64,000 bases of DNA, taken from the NCBI RefSeq assembly GCF_030272615.1, contig NC_081409.1:647746468-647810467 (forward strand), read 5' to 3'. Below, in pieces: positions 46,001 to 58,000 of the stretch. The stretch comes from Cryptomeria japonica (Eukaryota; Streptophyta; Pinopsida; Cupressales; Cupressaceae). The notes below the pieces were generated by a model. That model was given only the letters and a program-made list of their open reading frames with translations, was not told where the DNA came from and made no database searches. A program made the translations under genes and the position numbers. Within the stretch, counting starts at the first letter, position 1. Each line of letters starts with the position of its first letter.

Positions 46001-49000
46001 TGATGAAAGGTACAAACTGGTTGAGGGATTGATACTGTACAAGAGAAGAATCTTCATAGTGGCTGAATCTAAGATTAAAGAGAAGATTTTGAAGACTTTC
46101 CATGACATCCCCCTTGCTGGTCACCAAGGTTATTTCAAAACATATAGGTAGATCCGGGAGAGATTCTCTTGGAAGGGACTTAAAAATGATGTTTTGAAGT
46201 ACATTAAGGAGTGTCATACATGTCAGAGGAACAAAGATGAGCACACTCTACTAGGTGGTTTGTTACAAACCCTTGCCTATTCTTGATCAAAAATGGGAAA
46301 GTATTTCTATGGATTTCATCATGGGGTTGCCTCGGGCTCAAGGGAAGGATAGTATCTACCTGGTGGTGGACAGACTTACAAAGTTTGCTCATTTCTTCGC
46401 CATCACCAGCTCTTTTATAACAGCACAAGTTGCTGAAGTGTTCTTCAGGGAGGTGTTCAGATTACATGGGTCATCGAAGAACATTGTGAGTGATAGGGAC
46501 AGCAAGTTCCTAAGCGCTTTTTGGTAGGAGATTTTCAGATTGTGTGGTACTGTGCTCACTCCAAGCACCAGTTATCACCTTCAAACTGATGGGCAGACCG
46601 AGATAGTGAATAAGTGGTTGGAAGGTTATCTTAGAAACTATGTCTCGGAGCAGCAGGATACATGGGTGAGATGGATTCACCTAGGGGAATATTGTTACAA
46701 TTCCTCCTATCACATGTCCATCTGGATGTCACCATTCATGGAACTATATGGTTATGAAGCTCCTAGCTTTACGAATTTGGTGCTTGGTGATAGCAGAACC
46801 CCTCAGGCAAAAGATATGATGCAGCAAAGTCGAGATATTTTGAGGATTCTGAGGGACAATCTCCAGCATGCATAGAATCAGTAGAAGTTGTATGCTAATC
46901 AGTAGCAAACTGAGCGCACCTTTGAGGTGGGCGACATGGTTTATTTGAGGCTCCAGCCCTACAGACAGTCTACTCTCAAGAAGAGCGGGGTTGAGAAATT
47001 GAAGCCACGATTCTATGGGCCTTTCAGAGTCAGTAGAAGGGTTGAAGAAGTGGCTTATGAGTTGGAATTGCCAGCAAGCAGCAGGATCCATAATGTATTT
47101 CATGTGTCTCACCTTAAAAAGGCTCTGGGACATAATGTTGTTGCTTCAGCTGAGTTACCTCCACGTGATGAGGAGGGAGAGTTGGTTTTGGTTCCTGAAG
47201 CTATCCTTGAATTCAGGGAACGATCTTTGATGAGAAGAGTGATCAGGGAATACTTGATCAAATGGAAGAATCTACCAACAGAGGATGCTACGAGGGAAAA
47301 TGAGGAGATTTTATTGCATCCAGCCTTACAGTTGCTTGAGGACAAGCAATTTTGGGGAGGGCAGACTGTAATGTCCCCTTCTCATTGACAACCTTCAAGT
47401 GGTCCATTAAGCTATTCTTGAGACCCGTAGGCTAGGTGGAATGAAGAATGAGGGTCCAACATTGATGAAGCGAGGACTTACTATTTTTAGTAAGTCAGAG
47501 AATGGCTATTTTGATGACACTGTCCTACTGAGCTCTCCATGCTCTGTCATTGGGCGCGAAGATCATGCTTTTCAGAGCATTAGTTCTTGACTTACTATTT
47601 TTAGTAAGTGGCAGTATGGCATAATTTTATTTCTGACAGTGGACCGATTCCTGATCCTGCAGTAGTTCAATGGTCTTCCTGGCTCAGTTTCATCCTGGTT
47701 TTGACAGTAATTAGTATGGGAGTCATATGTAACGCAATTAAATATTATTTCCTTATCTTAAGGTTTAATATTTAATTAATTTGATTAATTGCTACTGATT
47801 TATAGAGTTTGGGAATAATGTCTATTATCTCCTAAGTTTGGCGAAATTCATGTGTAATAAGGATGTCGAAATCACTTAGAGGATTATTATTTTTTATTAC
47901 ATCTGTAATATTTGCCAGTGTGTATAACGTGGGTCCATGCCTTTGGCGTGAAGTTTGACTTGTGGGAAATGGCGCTACACTTGGGATCCACATGTGGTGA
48001 AATGAAATGCAAATGAAAGGAGTTGAGTTTGAAGGAATTTGCATTTGGGTTTGATGGTGAAAAGTTATAAATAAGAGCCTTCGGCTCCCATTTGGATCAT
48101 CTTGAAAAATTGTAATGTTATGTTGCCGGTTTGGCGACAGAACTTGAGGCTTTGGAGTGCGTTTCCCTAGTGCTTCCCGGTTTCATACTTGAAATATAGT
48201 ACCTAGCTATGTGTTGTATTCTACTACATTCTCAGAGTTGGTCTTAGGCATTTTTGGTGTTGAAGTGATTCTGGAGACTTGCTGGTTTGCTTGTGGTTGA
48301 AGTACCTTTTCGATCATACCTCTCTGCTGAAGCGACTGACAATTATGGGTATCATCTCCTTCTTCCTTCCCAGCACTGGCGATAAACTTTGTGAGTTTAT
48401 AGCCTGTTTGTTTGACTTTTGAATTTGTTATGCTAAATCGAAATTCCTAGGTATAGCATGGGTTTTTGTTTTGCATTGGGATGCGTGCAAAATTAATAAG
48501 GGGTTGTTTGGGTTGTGGCTTTGATTGGTTGTTCTTGCAAGTGAAATATTGTGGGATTGGGATTTGTTTGAATTGATTTGGATGTATATTGAGGGAGTTA
48601 TGAGCTTTTTAGCATTTTCATAGGCTGCTGATTTGTAATTCCAGCCTGCAGATTGGATATAACAGAAATTCATTGTTCTTAGTGTTATAATCTGCATTTC
48701 TCTCCTCATCTTATCTCTATTAATGTAAGGTTAAGTAGTAGTACCACTAACCAGTTTTGTTTGTAACTCTCATCCCACTGAAAAAGTGGAAGAGGCTAGC
48801 TTGCTACCCAATATCAAGCAACTCTGTAATTTTCAGTCCTCCCACTGCATAAGTGGTCAAGTGATAGCTATGTGTAATGGTCCTCCTGCTGCTTAAGCGA
48901 TCAAGTTGAGGTTATTATGTAATTGCAGTCCTCCTGCTAAAATATCGTGGTTGAGTGATTCTTATTTTGTGTATCTCACTTGGCTGGTTTATCGCCAAGT

Positions 49001-52000
49001 TTCCTTATTCTCCCATTGGATAAGCGGAAGGGGCTGGCTTGCCGCCCAAGCATTGCATTGTGTTTCAGTTTTCTTAAGCTAATGATCCCCTCAACACCGT
49101 ATGATGTTACCTTCCCACATTGGGCACTTGGTGATCAGAAAGTGGAATGGTTACTTTCCAGTATGGTTTCAGTTTATGTTTTCTAACCTTAACAGGTTAA
49201 TTTCTTCTTGACGTTATCGCTGGCCTAAAAATTCAAAAAAAAAAAACTGGGATATTACACTTCAATTGTGCCAACTCTCGAAAACTTACTTCAAGATCCT
49301 TGACATCAAATCTCTCTATCAATCTATGAGTGAATTCATCATAAGTGGTAATGAGGTTATGGCCAAGAGTGACAAAACCATGATACCACCATTTGTGAGT
49401 AGCTCCCTCCAAGTGTAGTGTAGCAAATTTGATAGCGTCCTCTTCAGGCATTGGTCTCAATAATAGATAGTTATCAAGATTGTGTACCCATGCCCTAGCT
49501 GTACACTTACTACTTCCATCAAAATAAGTTAATGTAAGCTTACCCAAAGCTTGTTGATAATTTGTTCTCGCTGGAGCATAATATTCATTTCTTCCACCAT
49601 TTCTCCTATTCCTTTGATTCATGAACTGATCAAAGGTCCATTGTTCTCTCAAATCAGGAGGTAAGGTACTATATTCCAAGTAAGACTGCCTTGCTTCGTC
49701 CCCAAAAGGTACAGTTGCAGTAACTTGTGGTTGCTCTTCTCTTGGAGTGAAAGTAGGGAAGAAGGGTCTAGAGGCCGATCCTCTAGTGGCTATAACATGT
49801 TGATTAACTTTCATATCCCTACCATTACCGTCCAAGCCATTGTTGCGATTATTCCCTCAAACAACACTACTTTCTCCGCCATTATTTTGTTGATTCTGAT
49901 TTTGAGTAGCTTGTTGATCCAATTTTGCTAGCAAGCGTGACATCATATCAAGCATGGTATCAAACTTCCTTTCAGCTCTAGCATCTCAATCCTCTTCTGC
50001 CATGTTTTGAATTTCTTTACCGTTATCTCTTTCTCTCAAAGCCTCAGAAAATGTTTCTGCTTCAGTAACTTGTGAAATCTGGAATTGCTATCTTCTTTGT
50101 TCTCTATTATAATGTCTAATGTCTCTTTCACTCATCTAACAACTAAAGTAAGATTATCACGAGATGACAGGATATTGGCTCTGATACCACTGTGAAGAAC
50201 CCTACTGGTTCTAATTGCTGATACCGGTTTTGTTTATGTTTTGGTTTTGAAGTTTTGTATTTTTTTGTGTTTTTGAGAGGGTTTAACATTAAAAAAAAAA
50301 TGCATATAAACTGATAAAACTCACAAAACTGAATATTTTGAGATTACTATAAGAAATGACAGTTGCAATCATATAACTTCATTATTCATTGAAATATGAA
50401 ACTTTTACATAAGCATGCATACCCGGATGAGAGGATTATCAACTACTGATTCATTTTTTTGCTAAAAAGTAACTCTTAAAGTAGTTTGATTCTTCTTTGT
50501 TTGTGCAAATCAAAAGAGAACTTCCAGAAATGTGATGGCTATCTTCTCCTATGTTGGTCGACTTTTCGCTACCCAAAATCAATGTAATTAATCTAGGCCT
50601 CCTCCATTAAATCGAACCATTCACAGTGCAAAGGGGTTCAGCTGTAGTGCATGCTGGTGTACAACCTTCTATAGGTGTCAATACTTTGAATTTCAATGAT
50701 CAAAACCTGCTCCCCATCCTACTAATTAAACTCCTTCAATTCACCTTAGAACCCTTGTTCAATAATCACAATTTTGACCTCTATTTGAGGCCAATTCTAA
50801 ATGCAAACTTCAACTGGTATTCCACAACCTCATAATGCTGGTCAATGAAGAATGTACGTTCTCCAACGCCTGAGAATGCTTGAAAACCTGCGGAAACCCT
50901 TGGTCTCTCCAAATTCCAATACTCTCCAGAAACAAGTTGAAAGGAAATAATCACATAATGAGTTCAATTTCTCTTGCAAGCCTTATATTCTCTCATGAAG
51001 TTCGATTTCCTCTAAAAACATTTTAAATAACATTTAAAATGTTATTTCATTTCATACTTAGGAAATCTTTTAACATTTAATTAATATTGGACCCCCATAT
51101 TTAATTGAATAAATGGCCCCCTTTTATGATGAGTTGACTCTCAAGTTATAACATTATAATGACACATTTAATTATTTAATTATAATATGAGCTCAACAAC
51201 ACAAATTAAACTTAAAATAAACCCAAATTAAACTTAAAATTCCAATTGAACTCCACAAAGACCCTCAAACTTGAATGACTTAATTTTCATTAAATCAAAT
51301 ATAAATAAGGCATATTTCACATTCTAGTATTTAATTATTTCAATGATATAAAATAACCATTAATGCATGTAATAAGATGACAACATTTTCCAAACAACTG
51401 ACTATATGTATAAACAGTCATTACAGGCTAACTCAACTCGACGACTAGGTCTTTTGAAAGCTACCAACTATGGTAGTTGGGACTCAAAATAATAAAATAA
51501 TTTAAATAGTGAAATCAAGATAATAAAATAATTAAAATTATTAAAATAATTTTAATAGGGTATCTGGCCAATGTGTTATCTCCTTTTAACGACTAATTGG
51601 GATATGGGCATTGCTCAAATGTATGAAGCTAGGTGGATTCGATGCTCGATACTTGTAGCCATTGAAACATTCACACATCAAGTGTACTTGCTCATGCATA
51701 TGTATAAATAACCAAATTAACTCAAATCATTGAAGGAGAGTTTAACATCATATGCATTCTCGTAAACTTGAATGATAGGATATCATCCCTTCTATATATA
51801 ATTATCAATTAAACTTTATAATAATAATTTCAACTAATTAATTATATTAAAAGGCAACATCTATATTATTTCTCTACATCTACAACAATAATTCTCTAAA
51901 CGGTGTCAACATCATAATATTGTTAGTAACATGATACCTCATCAAATTAAAATAACACAAAATATGATTCATTACTTTTAATCAACTAATCCGTTAACAT

Positions 52001-55000
52001 CACTTATCTCATTCTAATCATTACTCAAATCAGCATTTATATCCACATTTCTCATATGGCAATTCTGAATCACAATGTTAGTCTATGCCAATCATCAAGC
52101 ACAATAGGTCTAGATTATGCCACAACAACAACCCAATGAGTCAAGTAACCAAATAAATCATGCAATGGTTATCACAACCAAGCACAAGAAAAAAAGAATG
52201 TATCTCAATGAAACAACATAAACAAGGTTACCATGGAGCAATTTAATCACATCAATAGTCTAGAACAATTGCAAGACATATATCAAAGCAGGGCATAATA
52301 TAACACTCAAGATCATATACATTGCAACAATAAAGAGTCCAAAGCAAGATCGAACACCACAAAATGATCCACATCCAAACTACAAGTGATACAATCCATG
52401 GAACAAAGCCAATTCCATATAAAGAAGTATGCAATGTAGAAAAGCATACGAGAGGGGCTTGTTGAGAATGGGTGTCTCAAACTTATTGGCTGAAATATTG
52501 ATCAGATGGTATTTGGTTTTTGCAGTAAGCGATTCGGTGAGGAAAAATTTCATGTTGTTGACTAACTCCAAAGGCGGCTGAATACCTTTCGTGGTTTACA
52601 CACAGCTGGAGATGCAGGGAGTTCGATTAGACTTCAATAAGTCTTGGCGATATAGCGTGTAGAATGATTTTTTGAAGTAACCTTAGAGTTCGATAAGTCA
52701 CTTTTCTCTCTGATGAGATCTTTGCAATAAGATTGTTTAGTGTCGAGCAAAAGTGTTATCGGTAGAACTTGAGATTTCAAAAAAGTTATTTTGATGCCGA
52801 TTTCCGATTCTATGCCGATAAGCGATATTCTTGGCAGGGACCACGACTGACTCATGTTATCGGTATAACTTGATTTTTTGGCAAAGTTGTTTTAATGTCG
52901 ATTTCTGATTCTATGCCAGTACGCGATAGTCTTCGTGGGACTTCATGTTATTGGTAGAACTTGAGTTTTCAGAAAAGTTATTTTAATTCTGATTTCCGAT
53001 TCTCTGCCGATAAGCGATAATCTTGGTGGGTACCACGAGTGACTCATGTTATCGGTATAACTTGAATTTTTGGTAAAGTTATTTTAATGCTGATTTCTAA
53101 TTCTATGACGATAAGTGATAGTCTTGGTATTGATGTTATGTGATATTAAGGCCATATTTGCATGATGCAAGCATAAATGGGTCCTAGTGAAGTATAGGGA
53201 TGCAAACACTAAGGTGAGGGCCCCAAACAAGATCTAAATTGTAAGGGGGCACAATTTAGGACACTGCAGGAGCTTTTGACTGCTTCCACGTAGAAAATCT
53301 ATGGAGAAGTCAAATTCTCATTTTGGCGATAAGTCAGTAAGATCTTCAAGAAATGCATCACATAAATTTTTTAAGGATTGGATATTGATCATTGAATTCT
53401 TTAACTTGCACCACCTAGATTGAACAACCCTTCCTATGAGCTTTCTTTAGCTGCATAGCTAAGATCTGATGAAGCTCTAGTGGTCTTTGAATGCCATGGA
53501 TTTCAATGGGGTTAACATAATCAAGGCATTTTACCATCTTGCTCTCACAATTGACTGCTGATTTATGTTCAACCAACCAATAAATCCCTAAAATTATATC
53601 ATATGATCCTAAAGGTGCAACCCATAGAAGAAACATGAATCCACCTTTTACTCTGCTCGATTTCCACATTGGACTGACCAAGAATTTTGCATATATCCAG
53701 GTCTAACTAGTAATTTTGATACTATTTTAGGATTTATGAAACATTTTGTAGCTCCAGCATCTATTAATATAGAAAAAACATGGCCATAGAGCTTACCCAA
53801 GAGCTAGATAGGCGTGGCCTGAAATTTAGCTTGACGATTATCAACTGCAGCATGGATTTGGTGTTGAGGTGGCTTCTGCCAATTCCATCCCTTTTTTCTT
53901 TCTGTTCGTTGAGGACAAATGTTGGCATAGTGCTCTCCACCACACACATAGTATCCACCACGAGGTGCCTTTTACTCACTAGGCTTGTCCTTATTGAAGT
54001 TGCTTTTATTATTGTTTGCCCATTTCTGAATTCTGCCATTTCCACTTTCACCCTTATCCTGATATTCATTGTTTTGTTTCGAATTTCTGGCTTGGCGGTT
54101 GCCTCCTTGTTGGTTGTGATTGTGGGGTTTGTTATTCTTGTATTTGGCATCTTTATTTTTGCAGTAAGTGGCTTCCTGTTGAAGCTTTTGTTCTTGTTTG
54201 AGAGCCTTTCCAAAAGCTTCATGCATGGTTTGCGGGTCAAGGAGGTCTACCTCCCCTCCTATTTGAGGATGTAACCCCAAAATATAAATTTTCGAATGCT
54301 GAAATACTCATCTTGTTGATATTGAGGCACATATTTGAGGAGGTGAGAGAACCTTTCCCAATGCTGAGTAACTGTCAATCCTCCTTGCGTTAAATTCCAG
54401 AACTCTGTTACCTTTCTATCAAAGAAAAGTTGGGGCAACCACCTTTTATCTAAAGAGTTGCAAGAATCTTTCCCAAGTGAGTTCTCTTGGCACAAACTTC
54501 TTTTCAAATTCTTATTTTCCCACAAAGTAGCCGCTTCCCCATTAAGTTGGTAGGTAACTCATGATGTCTTGGTATCATGAGGAAGATTACGAAGCTTAAA
54601 GTACTTTTCCATTCTAATTATCCATGCTTCAGCTTTCTCCCCGATGGTATTTCCATTGAATTTTGGTGGTGTGACCTTTCTCAGATCCTTGCCCAACTCC
54701 TCTGCTATTCTTTCTCGGTTGCCACCTTCTAGGTTTTCAAGTCTTTCATTTGCTGCTTCATTTATGTGATTTTCATTATGCTTTTGTCTATCACAAATTC
54801 CTCAAACCTCTTGTTCATGGTTTACCATTCGAGTGCCTTGCTGGTTTAGAAGATTTAACATTTGGTCTATCCTCTCGCTCAGCTCATTGCTCGGGCCAAC
54901 ACGATTAGCATTTCTAGAATACATGATGATGACCCTAGATGAACATACTTCTATCACAGTATGATAAGACAACACATGTTACAGTAGAAAAAGATCTCTT

Positions 55001-58000
55001 TATTATTCATCTATATATTATAAAATAACTTTGTAAATATAGCTTTGTATATAAAATAACTTTGTAAATATAGCTTTGTGCATAATAATAACAAGTTTAA
55101 TATTTCTATCGTCACATACACCTATGGCTCTACATCAGAATCAGATGAAATTATTATAATATAGGGACATTCAAGCTTCTTCTCATCTTCCTTTCCCTTT
55201 CCCTTAGAGGTGGTTTCAATATCAGGAACATCTAGCTTGTTATTATTAACCACCGGTTCAATAGGAGGAAGAAAAACTGGTTCATTGCTATGAACTACCG
55301 GTTGGACAGAAGGAATAGAAACTTATGCTTTTGGCTTATTACTACAATTCTTTGATTTTGGAGTTGTTATCTTGGTAGAGGTAGGCCATTCCCTTTGAAG
55401 ACACTTGATGTCTGAGGCCAATGTCTCATCATCTGCTGGAAGAGGACACCATGAATAATCATATTTGGTGGGAGTTGGGACGATTTTCGTTAGCTTGAAA
55501 TTGGGGCAAAGGCTAGAATATAGATTTTCGTGTGCGGTTTTTTTAAACCTCATCCTGTCATAACAAAACATAGATGTTTTGCTGACTGTTAGCTAAATTT
55601 AGTTTTTATAAACTCCCTTACTATTAGTGAGCTCATAGGTCCTAGTACTGAACCTTCACTTTGATACCAAAATGTAAGGACTTTCATACATTACTAGTTT
55701 TTCCAACAAATTCAACCACATAATAAGGTCATATAAAGATATTATATGCGTGAGAATTTTAGTAAGCCTTATTGTATTTCACCACATTGTAACATTGTAA
55801 CAACTTGGCTCATGACAGAGAAAATGACATCAAAAACCTCAACATTAAGCATGAAACATCACAGTTTTACATTTGGACTACGGAAACCTCGAAATGTGAC
55901 CGCCACATAATCCATTAACTCTTTGAGCTTCGTCATCAGGATTGTGCCATTCTACACATTTCATAAAGAATCAAGTGAGGTCATCTTGTGGTTAATGTGG
56001 ACCATTGATTGGTTGGAATACATATATCAGCATATCTCATGTCCATAGGAAAAAAGTTGGATAGATAGAGGTTAGTTAGAAGTTAAAAATTTAGGAAGTG
56101 AGTAGGCATTGAGTCATAAAATGAGTTTTATATTTGCATCTAAATTGTAATGAGCTTGCGGTGGACTATGGACTAATCTATAATTTGTATATAGTAGATT
56201 AATAAACTTTACAATCATTCTACTATTGGAATTATTAAGATTCTTTTGCTCTCTTCATGATATTTTCACTATGTTAATTCTAGGATGCATTATTGGACAG
56301 TCCTATTTCTAGATCTTCTATCCATGATTGTATAAGGGGTATCAGAGAGAATTTTCAAACCTTGAGAAAGTGGAAAGAAGTTTGAAAGATCCTTGGATTA
56401 ACAAATTGGCAAATTGAGGTAATCTGCATGTTTTTGCCAATAGAGCATTTAATGTGAGGCGATTGAAACCTTGTATCTAAAGCATCACCTCGAGGCACTT
56501 GCACTAGATGTGAAGGAAAGATGCCAACAAAGAGAGTGCCTGGTATAACAAATGTTGTTTAGAAGGAAAAAAATTGTGACATGATGAGGGCTAGGAAGAT
56601 TTGATTAGATATTATAGAAGATAGAAAGAGAGGTCTAAGTTCTAGACATGCAGATGAAAGTGATGATAATGAACCAGGAGCCCTAGATCAGAATGAAGAA
56701 GTCCGAGAAGAAGAAGAGTTGACTAGATCAAGATTTTGAACTCCATTTCTAAAATTTGAAGGAGACCTATAATTTAAGTTTTTAATCATGTTGGTAATTT
56801 GAATATTGAATAATTAACTGATTGGATAAATGATGTGGAAGAAAACCTTGAATTTAAGGAAATTGGTGATTAAAAAAGAGTCGAATTTTCTAAAACTAAG
56901 TTAAAAGGTCATGTTTCCATTTAGTGGAGAAAGTTTAATTAGATAGAAATAGAAGAGTAAAAAGAGAGAATCCCATAGTGGGATAGGATGGTGATATATT
57001 TGAAAAATCAATTGATAACTACTATGATTAGTTAGAAATGCTGAAAAAATTACAAAACCGAAGGCAAAAGAAAAAGACAGTGAAGTACGCATAGGAGTTC
57101 CACATGATGAACATTAGAACTGGACATAGTGAGGCTAGCAAGGAGAAAGTGGTACAGTGCATAAACAGCCTTAGAATAATGTCCAAGAAGAATTAGGCCT
57201 GGTAAAAATTACCACTATTGAAGAAGCCTACCATTTTATGCTAAAAGTTGAAGAAATTTGAATAGAATATTTGAAATAAGGCAAAAAGGAAGAGGAGGAA
57301 GAACCTGAAGCGTTTAAACAAGTAGCGAAAGGAGACCATATGCATACCAAAACAAGGAAAGAAGTTCATAACACAGATGAATGGAGTGAAAAATTCCAAC
57401 GGAGGGGTGACAAAAGCTTCTACCACAAAAAGACGAGAAAGTAATAGTACCTATCATAATAATGGATATTAGAGGAGAGATGGAGGATTTCATATGAAGC
57501 CTTTTAGAGGCACCTGTTTCAACAATGGAAGAGAAGGGCATCAAGCATTTGAATACCACCAAGGGAGTGTATTCATAATATATTATTTATTAATACATTT
57601 CCATTACATTTCTTATATTTATTTTATAAATAAAATAGCTAAATTTTCTTTATTGATATTAAATTTTCTGAACATCTAACATATTTCTACCCATGTTTTG
57701 AATTTTGAATTGGAATTGCTATACAAAACTGCTCTAATTTCCTCGGTGGTCACAACTGTACTCATGTTGTTCTGGTAATGGCTGATGATTTCATTGTACT
57801 GCAGGAAAAATCACTTACAGTAGAAAATGCTAATCTGGAAATAAAGGTAACAGCCTGTCCTATGCATATATCCTAATTGCCATCAAAAAGCTTGTTTTGC
57901 TTTTGACCACTATGAAAGTCTGTATATGATACAGATTGGTGCAAGTATTGCCATCAAGAATTTGGAAACAGATGCTGCAACTCAACAAGAACTGCCTCAA

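Larger units (their letters stand above)
47367..49259 (+). repeat. 3' LTR of the + strand chromovirus
   Basis: TGTAATGTCCCC...GGGATATTACA, 1893 bp, reverse complement of the family at 3425-5378. It has palindromes at 47476-47495 and 47590-47609 and a tandem array at 48835-48965. It ends inside the gag of the minus-strand chromovirus. Confidence 0.9.
38278..51189 (-). mobile_element. Minus-strand Ty3/gypsy chromovirus, heavily nested
   Basis: LTRs 38278-39588 (3') and 50191-51189 (5', truncated). The primer site abuts the 5' LTR (TGGTATCAGAGCC, ending at 50189). The remaining interior is the gag N-terminal half (49260-50135) and the integrase end with chromodomain (39589-40427). Everything between belongs to other elements: a copia at 40428-44754 and chromovirus pieces at 44755-49259. 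The left flank is ATATC; the right target duplication cannot be checked because the 5' LTR has lost its start. Confidence 0.85.
37502..57804 (+). other. 20.3 kb retrotransposon-filled MADS intron
   Basis: GT donor at 37502 and GCAG acceptor ending at 57804. It holds a minus-strand chromovirus (38278-51189) with a nested copia element and other chromovirus pieces, a tandem repeat (52754-53134) and two gypsy remnants (53400-55672, 56337-57560). Element-free sequence is left mainly at the two ends (37502-38277 and 57561-57804). Confidence 0.85.

Noticed and set aside
53780-54274. 164-codon + strand frame rich in Leu, Ile and Val, like a membrane protein
   Set aside because: It is the complement of the gypsy gag's Asn/Gln/Lys-rich part and zinc knuckle; apolar runs are expected opposite polar codons.
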